Positions 1-6,413 are shown, numbered from the stretch's first letter. The stretch: 7,168 bases of DNA from Eubacteriales bacterium (GCA_030529125.1 JAUMXP010000084.1:1-7168); one strand, 5' to 3'. Made by a program: numbers and translations. Notes: generated by a model not told the origin, from the sequence alone.

Positions 1-2332
1 AGTCATCAGGCTGTGGAGTACAGTCAACTAAAACTTCGGTTGTGCCCTCAGTAAATTCGCCTGTAAGCGAACCTGAAACAACCTTGATATTATAATCATA
101 AATCAAAGTGTTAGGATGAGTGAGGCTGTATTCCTTACCAACTTTGCCTTTGACTAACTGTTCGTAAATAATAGAATCAGTATTAGTATCGTGGTACTTG
201 ACGATTACACGTGCTTTAGTATCTTTGTTAGGATATTTATCGAAGCTTGTCTTGTTTACAAGAAGAACACACGAATGAGGAGCAACGGTAACTTTAGCGT
301 CTTTAACCTGACCTAAGTTCTTGATACCTGCGTCTTTATCGTTAGCTACGATAATCCAGACTTTAGCCATACCCTTAGGGAGGTTAACGGTAGTTTCTTC
401 ATCTCTACCGTTGAAGACAGCAGCAAAGCCCTTGGTGTTGCCGCTACCTGTAGCTGTGTATGCGATAACGCCCTCTTCAACATCGTCGATATACTTAATA
501 GACTTAGCAACCTTGCCTTTAGAGTCTTTCAATAAATCGACAGTATTGCGAATATCGATAAGACCTTTGTAATAATCTGTAAGGTCTGCGTATTTGTAGA
601 GGTTTGTCCAGTCAATCTGGTTTAACTCAACAGGAGATTTGTAGGAGTTCTCGTCGCCGTCTTTAGAGCGAGCCATCTCCTCGCCTGCCATCATGAACGG
701 TACGCCCTGTGAAGTAAGGATAACAGCAGCAGAGAGCTTGTTCATAGAAACAAGGTCTTCCCTACGTTTTCTGAAATTAACCTCATCAGGATAAACAGAT
801 GCGACTAATTTGTCGTAAAGTGAAAGGTTGTCATGACAGGAAGCGTAGTTGATATTCTGCTTAGTAGAAACTTCCCATGTACCAGGAGTAGACATGCCCT
901 CGATACCTGACTTAACCTTAGAACGATTAGAGCCACTCTGGATAAAGCCCTGATCCTTAGAGTCAAAAACATTACCTTTCAAACCATCACGCATAGTGTC
1001 ATTAAACGCGCCGATGCGGTCTGATAAGAGTGAGATGTTGTTCTGGTTAGCTAGCTTTACATCACTAGCGCAAGCAGTGTTGAGTTCCCACGCTTCGCCG
1101 TACATAATAATCTTCTCACCGTGTGGGAGCTCGTCTAAGCTCTTACGGATTAAGTTCATAGTCTCAACATCGTGCAGACCCATAAGGTCAAATCTGAAGC
1201 CGTCGATGTGGTACTCCTGTGCCCAGTAAACAACAGAATCTTTCATGAAGTTGCGGAACATAACACGCTCTGATGCTGTATCGTTACCACAGCCTGAGCC
1301 GTTAGACCAGTTACCAGACTCGTCCATACGATAGTAATAATCAGGAACGATAAGGTTGAACCATGAATCTTTAGAGAAATAAGTGTGGTTATATACAACG
1401 TCCATGATAACACCAATACCGGCATTATGGAGTGCTTGAATCATCTGTTTGCACTCTTTGATACGAACGTTGCCGTCATACGGGTTAGATGAATATGAGC
1501 CCTCAGGAACGTTATAGTTTTTAGGGTCATAGCCCCAGTTGTACTGTGAAGTCACAGTATCAGTTTCGTCGATAGAGTTGAAATCATAGAACGGATTAAT
1601 CTGTACGTAATTGACACCTAAGTCAGTCAGATAATCAATACATGTAGGTAAAGAACCTTCGACAGAATCGACAACAGTGCCTTCTTCAGTAAAAGCTAAG
1701 AATTTACCTCTATTTTTCTCAGACACACCGCTAGATTCTGACGCCGAGAAGTCGCGAACGCTTACTTCCCAGATAATAGCTTCGTTAGGGTCGTCAACGC
1801 GGACAAAATCGTCATCGTTCCAGCCCTCAGGGTCTGTAGAATTAAGGTCTACAATCATACCGCGGTTGCCGTTAGCACCAACAGCCTTAGCGTATGGGTC
1901 AACAACTTCGTTGGTCTGACCATTGACAGTAACTAAGTATGTGTAATACTTGTTCTTGTGGTCACCCTTTAAGTGAAGCACCCATGTGCCGTACTTTTCG
2001 TATAGCTCCATCTCTGATGTTGAGATAAGCTCAGCGCCCTCCTCATCATCAGTACCAGTAGAATAGATACAGACTTTGACGCTCTGTGCAGCAGGCGACC
2101 AAAGCTTGAACACAGTCTCTTTCTTAGAATAAGTAGCACCGAAATTGCCGAAATATGTGCGGTTTTCAAGATAGCGCAGGTACTTCTCTCTGCCGACACT
2201 CTCCTGAGAAACAATGAGCTCAGTAGGGCTTTCTGTTTTATTATCTTCAGCCGCAGCGTAAGCTGAGGTGTAAGCAGTAGAACCAATAGTAAGCATAACA
2301 AGCACACCTGCCAATAGTCGTTTTAATCTCAC
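1..2332 (-). CDS. pulA: Secreted type I pullulanase (GH13), 3' end beyond window
   Basis: This gene encodes an extracellular debranching enzyme that hydrolyses alpha-1,6 links in pullulan and branched starch fragments. 777 residues are visible without a stop or frameshift, and the gene continues past base 1. In order I see: a signal peptide (residues 1-26, basic start, hydrophobic core, AYA before the likely cleavage site); a CBM48-like beta domain (about 57-165); the pullulanase signature YNWGYDP (264-270); GH13 region I MDVVYNHT (310-317); region II GFRFDLMG with nucleophile D382; region III YGEAW with acid E413 (the family usually has YGEGW); region IV SCHDN with D501; a C-terminal beta domain to about 695; and a MucBP-like repeat (about 706-770, GKVGKEY core). 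The GTG start at 2332 is chosen because GGAGG lies 8 bases upstream. An in-frame ATG at 2356 has no ribosome site. The stretches I translated favour ATT/ATC for Ile, as in well-expressed genes. Further MucBP, dockerin or anchoring modules could follow beyond the edge. Family assignment is very secure; attachment to the cell or to a complex is unknown. Confidence 0.95.
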   Translation of the reverse strand, partial: MRLKRLLAGVLVMLTIGSTAYTSAYAAAEDNKTESPTELIVSQESVGREKYLRYLENRTYFGNFGATYSKKETVFKLWSPAAQSVKVCIYSTGTDDEEGAELISTSEMELYEKYGTWVLHLKGDHKNKYYTYLVTVNGQTNEVVDPYAKAVGANGNRGMIVDLNSTDPEGWNDDDFVRVDDPNEAIIWEVSVRDFSASESSGVSEKNRGKFLAFTEEGTVVDSVEGSLPTCIDYLTDLGVNYVQINPFYDFNSIDETDTVTSQYNWGYDPKNYNVPEGSYSSNPYDGNVRIKECKQMIQALHNAGIGVIMDVVYNHTYFSKDSWFNLIVPDYYYRMDESGNWSNGSGCGNDTASERVMFRNFMKDSVVYWAQEYHIDGFRFDLMGLHDVETMNLIRKSLDELPHGEKIIMYGEAWELNTACASDVKLANQNNISLLSDRIGAFNDTMRDGLKGNVFDSKDQGFIQSGSNRSKVKSGIEGMSTPGTWEVSTKQNINYASCHDNLSLYDKLVASVYPDEVNFRKRREDLVSMNKLSAAVILTSQGVPFMMAGEEMARSKDGDENSYKSPVELNQIDWTNLYKYADLTDYYKGLIDIRNTVDLLKDSKGKVAKSIKYIDDVEEGVIAYTATGSGNTKGFAAVFNGRDEETTVNLPKGMAKVWIIVANDKDAGIKNLGQVKDAKVTVAPHSCVLLVNKTSFDKYPNKDTKARVIVKYHDTNTDSIIYEQLVKGKVGKEYSLTHPNTLIYDYNIKVVSGSLTGEFTEGTTEVLVDCTPQPDD

Positions 2333-2340
2333 TAAATTTG

Positions 2341-2345
2341 CCTCC
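2341..2345 (-). promoter_or_regulatory. Ribosome binding site deciding the pullulanase GTG start
   Basis: GGAGG on the minus strand sits 8 bases before the GTG at 2332. It selects this codon over the in-frame ATG at 2356, which overlaps the site and has only AT-rich sequence upstream. The promoter should lie in the AT-rich stretch between here and 2410. Several TATTAT/TATATT-like boxes occur there, but I cannot pick a convincing -35. Confidence 0.75.
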
Positions 2346-2410
2346 AATTTGCGCATTTGTATACAATATAATAATAGCACATAGTACACGTATTTTTAAT
2401 TCTAATACAG

Positions 2411-2439
2411 AAAATAACCGCTATAAAAGCGGTTATTTT
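2411..2439 (-). terminator. Rho-independent terminator after enolase
   Basis: An 11-12 bp perfect inverted repeat (AAAATAACCGC paired with GCGGTTATTTT) encloses a short A/T loop. It lies 32 bases after the enolase stop and upstream of the pullulanase start. It should end enolase transcripts and separate the two genes. The plus-strand reading has the longer T run, but no plus-strand gene enters it. Confidence 0.8.
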
Positions 2440-2471
2440 TTACTGACAGATTTTTACTTGTTTTTTGTTAC

Positions 2472-3728
2472 TTAAAAGCCGTAGTCGGCAACTGATTTCA
2501 GCTCTTCTTCAATCCTTAACAAACGGTTGTATTTAGCCACTCGGTCGGTTCGACAAGGAGCACCTGTCTTAATCTGACCAGCGTTAAGCGCTACAGCTAA
2601 ATCAGCGATTGTTGTGTCCTCTGTCTCACCGCTACGATGAGAAATTACGGTTGTATACCCTGCTCTATGGGCACACTGCACAGCTTCGAGCGATTGAGAT
2701 AACGTGCCAATCTGATTAACTTTTACAAGGATAGAATTGGCAGCGTGGAGCTCTATCCCCTTTCTTAAACGCTGGGGATTTGTGACAAAGAGGTCATCAC
2801 CCACAAGCTGTATGCGCGAGCCGATACGCTGTGTAAGCTTAGTAAAGCCGTTGAAATCATGCTCTGACAAGGCATCTTCTACTGAAATAATCGGATATGA
2901 TTTGCACAGGCTCTCGATATATGAAATCATATCGTCTGTATTGAGTCGGGTGTTGCGCTTAGGCATGTGGTAGAAGCCGTCTGTGTACCACTCAGAAGAA
3001 GCTACGTCTAACGACAGCTTGATGTCATCTGTAGTATAGCCTGCTTTCTCAATAGCTTTAATGATATACTCTAGTGCTTGTTCATCGCTGTCAAGGTCAG
3101 GCGCAAAGCCACCCTCGTCACCTACGGTTGATGCTTTGCCCTCACTTTTTAAAATACCGCCTAAAGTATGATATATCTCGCAGCACTGTCTGAGTCCTTC
3201 TGAGAAAGTAGGTGCTGATACAGGCATAATCATAAACTCCTGTATATCTATATTATTAGATGCGTGAGCTCCGCCGTTTAAGATATTCATCATCGGTACC
3301 GGCAGTGTGTGTGCGTTGACACCGCCGATATATCGATACAGCGGGATATTTAGAACTTTTGCGGCTGTTTTGGCACAAGCAAGAGAAACAGCTAAGACAG
3401 CGTTTGCGCCAAGGTGAGATTTGTTCTCTGTTGAGTCGAGCTCACACATGAGCTTATCGATTTTCAGCTGAGATAGCACAGACACTCCTTGTAGCGCAGG
3501 ACTGATTATATCGGTTATATTCTTCACAGCTTTTGTGACACCTTTGCCACAGTATCTTTGTGAGCCGTCCCTAAGCTCTACTGCCTCGAACTCACCCGTA
3601 GATGCACCCGAAGGCACTGACGCTATAGCGCAGACGTTTGTTTCTGTTACGACCTGTGCTTCGACTGTCGGATTTCCTCGTGAATCGATTATCTCTCGTG
3701 CTAATATTGTTTTGATTTTAGTATTCAT
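2472..3728 (-). CDS. eno: Enolase (phosphopyruvate hydratase)
   Basis: The product is a cytoplasmic Mg-dependent enzyme interconverting 2-phosphoglycerate and phosphoenolpyruvate in glycolysis. Its 418 residues are slightly short for bacterial enolases (about 430). Visible landmarks are the mobile loop PSGASTGEFEAVELRDG (39-55), GGAHASNNIDIQEFM with H155 (152-166), GDEGG with general acid/base E205, metal ligands D241, E284 (SVEDA) and D311 (GDDLF), catalytic K336 (LVKVNQIGT), SHRSGETEDT with R365/S366 (363-372), and K387 in QIKTG. The start is fixed by AGGAGG at 3736-3741, 7 bases upstream. The catalytic set is complete, so it should be active. Oddities are one residue fewer than usual after ELRDG, LDST instead of the common LDGT (98-101), and use of rare-type codons (five ATA among the first 75), which is unexpected for a major glycolytic gene. 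It may be a second, less expressed enolase. A terminator separates it from the pullulanase, so operon membership is unlikely. Confidence 0.97.
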   Translation of the reverse strand: MNTKIKTILAREIIDSRGNPTVEAQVVTETNVCAIASVPSGASTGEFEAVELRDGSQRYCGKGVTKAVKNITDIISPALQGVSVLSQLKIDKLMCELDSTENKSHLGANAVLAVSLACAKTAAKVLNIPLYRYIGGVNAHTLPVPMMNILNGGAHASNNIDIQEFMIMPVSAPTFSEGLRQCCEIYHTLGGILKSEGKASTVGDEGGFAPDLDSDEQALEYIIKAIEKAGYTTDDIKLSLDVASSEWYTDGFYHMPKRNTRLNTDDMISYIESLCKSYPIISVEDALSEHDFNGFTKLTQRIGSRIQLVGDDLFVTNPQRLRKGIELHAANSILVKVNQIGTLSQSLEAVQCAHRAGYTTVISHRSGETEDTTIADLAVALNAGQIKTGAPCRTDRVAKYNRLLRIEEELKSVADYGF

Positions 3729-3830
3729 ATTAATTCCTCCTGCATCTAGGATTTACACATAAAGGAAAAATATTCATTTTCAAAATCACAATAACTGCAT
3801 AGTATGTTAGTAACAGAAAGGAGGAAAAAT

Positions 3831-4142
3831 ATGGAACCAATCATTTACACTGTAAGACCAGGCAACACTCTTTTTGCAATAGCTCAGCTTTATGGTACAA
3901 CTGCAGTTGATATAGCAAGATACAACGGCATTGTATATCCGTACACTATATATCCGGGACAGAAGTTACGAATACCTGTACAGGAGGTAACCCCACCACA
4001 GTACTACTTTGTCAGACCATCTGACACAATATATTCAATCGCATACAGATACGCACTTGACCCAAACGCAGTGATAGCGCTGAACAACCTTGAGAATCCT
4101 AACGAGATTTATCCGGGTCAAAGACTGATGCTGTATATGTGA
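3831..4142 (+). CDS. Small protein of two LysM repeats
   Basis: A 103-residue protein that is essentially two LysM domains in tandem: residues 5-49 (starts YTVRPGNTLFAIAQLYG, ends IYPGQKLRIP) and 58-102 (starts YFVRPSDTIYSIAYRYA, ends IYPGQRLMLY), joined by a short Pro-containing linker. LysM domains bind GlcNAc-containing glycans such as peptidoglycan. No enzyme domain, signal peptide or membrane segment is present, so how it meets its ligand is unclear. Either it acts inside the mother cell on the spore envelope, as some LysM spore proteins do, or it leaves by an unrecognised route. I chose ATG 3831 because AGGAGG (3819-3824) precedes it by 6 bases; an earlier in-frame ATG at 3804 would place that site inside the gene and has no such site itself. 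It is divergent from enolase, with about 100 bases between. Family is certain; role is inferred. Confidence 0.9.
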   Translation: MEPIIYTVRPGNTLFAIAQLYGTTAVDIARYNGIVYPYTIYPGQKLRIPVQEVTPPQYYFVRPSDTIYSIAYRYALDPNAVIALNNLENPNEIYPGQRLMLYM

Positions 4143-4146
4143 GCAC

Positions 4147-4163
4147 ACCGCCGCTATGGCGGT
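4147..4163 (+). other. GC-rich hairpin just after the LysM gene
   Basis: ACCGCC pairs with GGCGGT around a 5-base loop, starting 5 bases after the LysM stop codon. No T run follows, so it is not a classic terminator on its own. It may protect the mRNA 3' end or act together with the hairpin 13 bases further on. Confidence 0.45.
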
Positions 4164-4175
4164 TACATAACAAAG

Positions 4176-4201
4176 AAAGGCCGCTTAATAGCGACCTTTT
4201 C
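4176..4201. terminator. Bidirectional terminator between LysM gene and spoVM
   Basis: AAAGGCCGC and GCGACCTTT form a hairpin with a 6-base loop (TTAATA). In plus-strand RNA there is one C-A mismatch. In minus-strand RNA the same position is a U-G wobble, giving an unbroken 9-bp stem followed by CTTTG. It sits between two convergent genes (LysM stop at 4142, spoVM stop at 4218) and probably serves both, with better pairing for the spoVM side. Confidence 0.65.
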
Positions 4202-4217
4202 TTAATTGCTTTACTGT

Positions 4218-4298
4218 TTACGGTAATCTTTTAATGCCGTAGATTTTTCTAAGTATAAAGGATAGAAATTTTGGTTTTTCGATAAGTACAACTTTCAT
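4218..4298 (-). CDS. spoVM: SpoVM, 26-residue spore morphogenetic peptide
   Basis: SpoVM is an amphipathic peptide made in the mother cell. It recognises the curved forespore membrane, anchors the SpoIVA coat basement layer and is needed for coat and cortex formation. The ORF encodes exactly 26 residues, the same length as the Bacillus subtilis protein as I recall it. Without gaps it matches at M1, K2, I6, P9, K10, F11, L12, I15, R17, G21 and R24. The PKFL block, the helix-breaking P9 and the I15/R17 pair are the recognisable core, followed by an amphipathic helix with Arg/Lys on one side. AGGAGG (4304-4309) lies 5 bases before the ATG. The 46-codon gene upstream stops 2 bases before this start, so the two are probably co-transcribed and translationally coupled. 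A hairpin 17 bases downstream ends the unit. I see no clear SigE promoter on this strand. The comparison is from memory, not a search. Confidence 0.88.
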   Translation of the reverse strand: MKVVLIEKPKFLSFILRKIYGIKRLP

Positions 4299-4300
4299 AG

Positions 4301-4441
4301 TTACCTCCTACAGCTATAGCAAACTACGATGATTGTTACTGCCGATATCATCAGCACCAGCTTTGACGGAAGTATGCACGACAGTATAATACCTGCGCCA
4401 AAGGATACGGCACAGCTGACTTTCTCACGACAGCGTCTCAT
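4301..4441 (-). CDS. 46-residue Cys-rich membrane peptide upstream of spoVM
   Basis: The function is not recognised. The ORF starts with a basic stretch (MRRCREK), then a hydrophobic segment of about 16 residues (10-25, with FGAGIIL), a PSK turn (25-27), a second hydrophobic segment (28-42) and a short tail ending CRR. This suggests a helical hairpin or small inner-membrane peptide. Five cysteines (4, 10, 22, 41, 44) are many for its size. GGTGAT just before the ATG fits the 3' part of the Shine-Dalgarno consensus. The stop TAA lies 2 bases before the spoVM ATG, and the final Arg codons AGG AGG double as the spoVM ribosome site, so translation of the two is likely linked. I recall similar short basic/Cys/hydrophobic proteins in Clostridia, but cannot confirm homology. 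That it is a real gene rests on the start site, the hydrophobic pattern and the tight spacing; a role in sporulation is inference. Confidence 0.65.
   Translation of the reverse strand: MRRCREKVSCAVSFGAGIILSCILPSKLVLMISAVTIIVVCYSCRR
4304..4309 (-). promoter_or_regulatory. spoVM ribosome binding site inside the upstream ORF
   Basis: AGGAGG lies 5 bases before the spoVM ATG and is read in frame as two Arg codons by the preceding 46-codon gene. Ribosomes finishing that gene cover or expose this site, so coupling or interference is built in. Confidence 0.8.
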
Positions 4442-4497
4442 AATCATCACCCAATACCATACTATACATACTTATGATTATTGTTACAGAAAGTTTG

Positions 4498-4525
4498 TTG
4501 TAAAATCTGATATTTATGATATAAT
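4498..4525 (+). promoter_or_regulatory. Sigma-A-type promoter for the pseudouridine synthase
   Basis: TTGTAA (4498-4503), a 16-base spacer and a perfect TATAAT (4520-4525) stand 15 bases before the ATG at 4541. The spacing implies a very short 5' leader, with GGTGAT (4532-4537) as the ribosome site. The -10 is strong and the -35 is moderate. Confidence 0.65.
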
Positions 4526-4540
4526 TAGCTCGGTGATTAT

Positions 4541-5506
4541 ATGCGCACTATAACAATAATGAAAAATGATAGCGGACAGCGACTGGATAAGTTTTTATTA
4601 AAGCGATTCAAAACCATGCCTAAATCGCTGATGCACAAATACATCCGCACAAAATACATTAAGCTAAATTCTAAGAAAACTACACCTGAGGTTTTCTTAA
4701 ACGAAGGCGATGTACTGACGCTGTATATCAAAGACGAGTTCTTCATAGAAGCTAAAAAAGAATACGAATTCATGAAAGCATCAAAAAAACTCGACATAGT
4801 ATACGAAGACGAGAACTTGATGCTCATAGATAAGAAGCCGGGAGTTATTGTACATCAGGACAAAAACTACGACAGCGACTGCATCGTCAACCGTGTTCAC
4901 AGGTATCTATATGAAAAAGGCGAGTACAACCCTGATTTAGACAAGGCTTTCTCCCCTGCGCTCGTTAACCGAATCGACAGAAACACCGGCGGTATTATCA
5001 TCGGCGCTAAAAACGCTATGGCACTGCGTATCTTAAACGAAAAGGTCAGAACACGAGAAATCTCTAAATTCTACCTATGCGTTGTCAAAGGCAACCCAAA
5101 GAAAAAGTCGGACACACTAAAAGACTACCTGACTAAAAATGAAAAGACAAACACCGTCAAAGTCAGCAAAAACAAAACAGAAAACAGCAAAGAGATAATC
5201 ACTAAATACAAGGTGCTAAGCTACGACAAAGAGCGCAATCTCTCGCTGTGTGAGGTAGAACTGCTAACAGGCAGAACTCACCAGATAAGAGCCCACATGG
5301 CGCATATAGGTCATCCACTGTTAGGCGATGAAAAATACGGCGACAAAGCGCTAAACCGCAAGTTTCATCAAAGCCACCAGCTATTGTGCTCGTACAAGCT
5401 GAGGTTTGATTTTTTGAGTGACGCACAGGAGCTCAACTATCTCAACGGTAAAGAATTCATGCTAGATGACGTATCTTTTGTAAAAGACGGAAAAATCAAT
5501 ATATAA
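4541..5506 (+). CDS. RluA-family 23S rRNA-type pseudouridine synthase
   Basis: The product is a 321-residue cytoplasmic enzyme converting uridine to pseudouridine, most likely in 23S rRNA as RluC/RluD do. An S4 RNA-binding domain occupies about residues 11-70 (GQRLDKFLLKRF start, NEGDVLTLY end). The catalytic domain follows: YEDENLMLIDKKPGVIVH (88-105); the catalytic motif VNRIDRNTGG with D146 (142-151); GRTHQIRAHMAHIGHPLLGD (244-263); and YG/HQLLCSYKLRF near the end (266-289). The usual HRLDxxTSG motif has Asn at the His position and Gly for Ser. These are tolerated changes that keep the catalytic Asp. ATG 4541 is preceded by GGTGAT and a good promoter. It converges with pgeF, sharing a terminator. 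The precise target uridine cannot be told from sequence alone. Confidence 0.93.
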   Translation: MRTITIMKNDSGQRLDKFLLKRFKTMPKSLMHKYIRTKYIKLNSKKTTPEVFLNEGDVLTLYIKDEFFIEAKKEYEFMKASKKLDIVYEDENLMLIDKKPGVIVHQDKNYDSDCIVNRVHRYLYEKGEYNPDLDKAFSPALVNRIDRNTGGIIIGAKNAMALRILNEKVRTREISKFYLCVVKGNPKKKSDTLKDYLTKNEKTNTVKVSKNKTENSKEIITKYKVLSYDKERNLSLCEVELLTGRTHQIRAHMAHIGHPLLGDEKYGDKALNRKFHQSHQLLCSYKLRFDFLSDAQELNYLNGKEFMLDDVSFVKDGKINI

Positions 5507-5518
5507 CTATAAACAAAA

Positions 5519-5544
5519 AAGCACTGCGAATTTACGCAGTGCTT
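5519..5544. terminator. Strong bidirectional terminator between pseudouridine synthase and pgeF
   Basis: AAGCACTGCG pairs perfectly with CGCAGTGCTT around AATTTA. The plus reading is followed by CTCTTATTTTT and the minus reading by a run of T. It sits 12 bases after the pseudouridine synthase stop and 14 before the pgeF stop, so it should end both convergent transcripts. Confidence 0.9.
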
Positions 5545-5558
5545 CTCTTATTTTTAGC

Positions 5559-6383
5559 TTATTTTATTGTCATGAATGCTGCCATTGTGCCGCGTTTACC
5601 GTTGGTAGCTCGGTGGCTCCACAGAAGCTCACTGTTACAACGAGTGCACAAATCAGACAGCGTGATGTTCTCAGGATTCACGTTGCAGCTGACTAGAATC
5701 TGGCGGTTAGTCTCGAGTAAATCGACCATGTACTTACCATTCTCCTGTGGGAAAACAAACTTAGAGTCATCAAGCCCCAGTGCGTAGAAATTATCCGCGC
5801 AGGCTTTGTCAACTTCGTAGCAACATTTGGAGATAGCAGGACCGATAGCACACACTAAATCAGCAGGGTCAGTGCCGAAGTTATCACGCATAGTGTTGAT
5901 AACCTGCTCCCCTATCTTAGCGACTGTACCGCGCCAGCCTGCATGAGCAAGACCGATTGCCTTGCGCTTAGTATCAACAAAAAACAGCGGTGTGCAATCA
6001 GCGTAATATGTTACGATAGTAACACCCTTTTCGTTAGTGACAAGCGCGTCTACGCTCATAATATCCTTAGGTTTTCTGATTCCTATACCACACTCATCTT
6101 TAGTACATACACGCACAAAAGTATGGTGATCCTGAGAAGACGCAACTAAGGTTTCATACTCAAAACCTGCAGCGTTGCAAAAGCGCTTGTAGTTTTCAGT
6201 TACTGTGTCAAAATCATCGTGTTCAAACGACAGGTTCATACTCTCAAAAATACCCGTTGACACACCACCTAAACGAGTAGAAAAAGCGTGATTAATAAAG
6301 TCAATCTCAGATAATCTATTATAAGTTAAATAATGCACGTCGTTTACATTGTGCAAAGTCATTGTGTTTGAATTTATGTTCAA
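5559..6383 (-). CDS. pgeF: PgeF/YfiH-family peptidoglycan editing factor
   Basis: This family (formerly called polyphenol oxidase or laccase-domain proteins) was shown in E. coli to hydrolyse wrongly built UDP-MurNAc-Ser intermediates, keeping L-Ala in peptidoglycan. From the TTG start there are 274 residues, close to the usual 240-280. Motifs seen are HAFSTRLGGVSTG (32-44), SSQDHH (82-87), DALVT (112-116), YYADCTPLFF with C130 (126-135), GLAHAGWRGT with H147 (144-153), AIGPAISKCCYEV (179-191) and a C-terminal WSHRATNGKRG (255-265). H86, C130 and H147 are the expected metal ligands. TTG 6383 is preferred because GAGGTGAT (6388-6395) lies 4 bases before it. ATG 6362 lacks a ribosome site, and the longer reading to 6527 runs through promoter DNA. 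A sigma-A promoter lies just upstream. Purine nucleoside phosphorylase activity reported for relatives is an alternative role. Confidence 0.93.
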   Translation of the reverse strand: MNINSNTMTLHNVNDVHYLTYNRLSEIDFINHAFSTRLGGVSTGIFESMNLSFEHDDFDTVTENYKRFCNAAGFEYETLVASSQDHHTFVRVCTKDECGIGIRKPKDIMSVDALVTNEKGVTIVTYYADCTPLFFVDTKRKAIGLAHAGWRGTVAKIGEQVINTMRDNFGTDPADLVCAIGPAISKCCYEVDKACADNFYALGLDDSKFVFPQENGKYMVDLLETNRQILVSCNVNPENITLSDLCTRCNSELLWSHRATNGKRGTMAAFMTIK

Positions 6384-6387
6384 AAAT

Positions 6388-6395
6388 ATCACCTC
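6388..6395 (-). promoter_or_regulatory. Ribosome binding site selecting the pgeF TTG start
   Basis: GAGGTGAT on the minus strand matches eight bases of the anti-Shine-Dalgarno complement and precedes the TTG by 4 bases. No comparable site stands before ATG 6362, which lies seven codons downstream. Confidence 0.75.
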
Positions 6396-6413
6396 GAAAT
6401 ACAGCAATAGTAT

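Noticed and set aside
1969..2307. Minus-strand ORF rich in Leu and Ser inside the pullulanase region
   Set aside because: It is a different frame of the pullulanase N-terminal coding region. The pullulanase frame alone shows a signal peptide, CBM48 and all GH13 motifs.
1..2332. Possible frameshift or pseudogene status of the pullulanase
   Set aside because: Translating the minus strand from 2332 gives 777 codons without a stop and all motifs in the expected order in one frame.
2333..2410. Catabolite-repression (cre) operator upstream of the pullulanase
   Set aside because: Expected for a starch enzyme, but I found no convincing TGWAARCGNTWNCW-like sequence in this stretch.
3804..3830. Earlier ATG at 3804 as start of the LysM protein
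   Set aside because: It would place the AGGAGG site inside the gene and add nine non-LysM residues; ATG 3831 has the ideal spacing.
4438..4465. SigE-like promoter on the plus strand (TCATAAT, 13 bases, CATACTAT)
   Set aside because: The match is attractive but points away from spoVM, overlaps the start of the 46-codon gene, and the gene downstream already has a good sigma-A promoter. Such AT-rich matches are common by chance.
4537..4827. Minus-strand ORF of 96 codons opposite the pseudouridine synthase
   Set aside because: It is antisense to the conserved S4 domain coding region, has no ribosome site that I can see and shows no recognisable motif.
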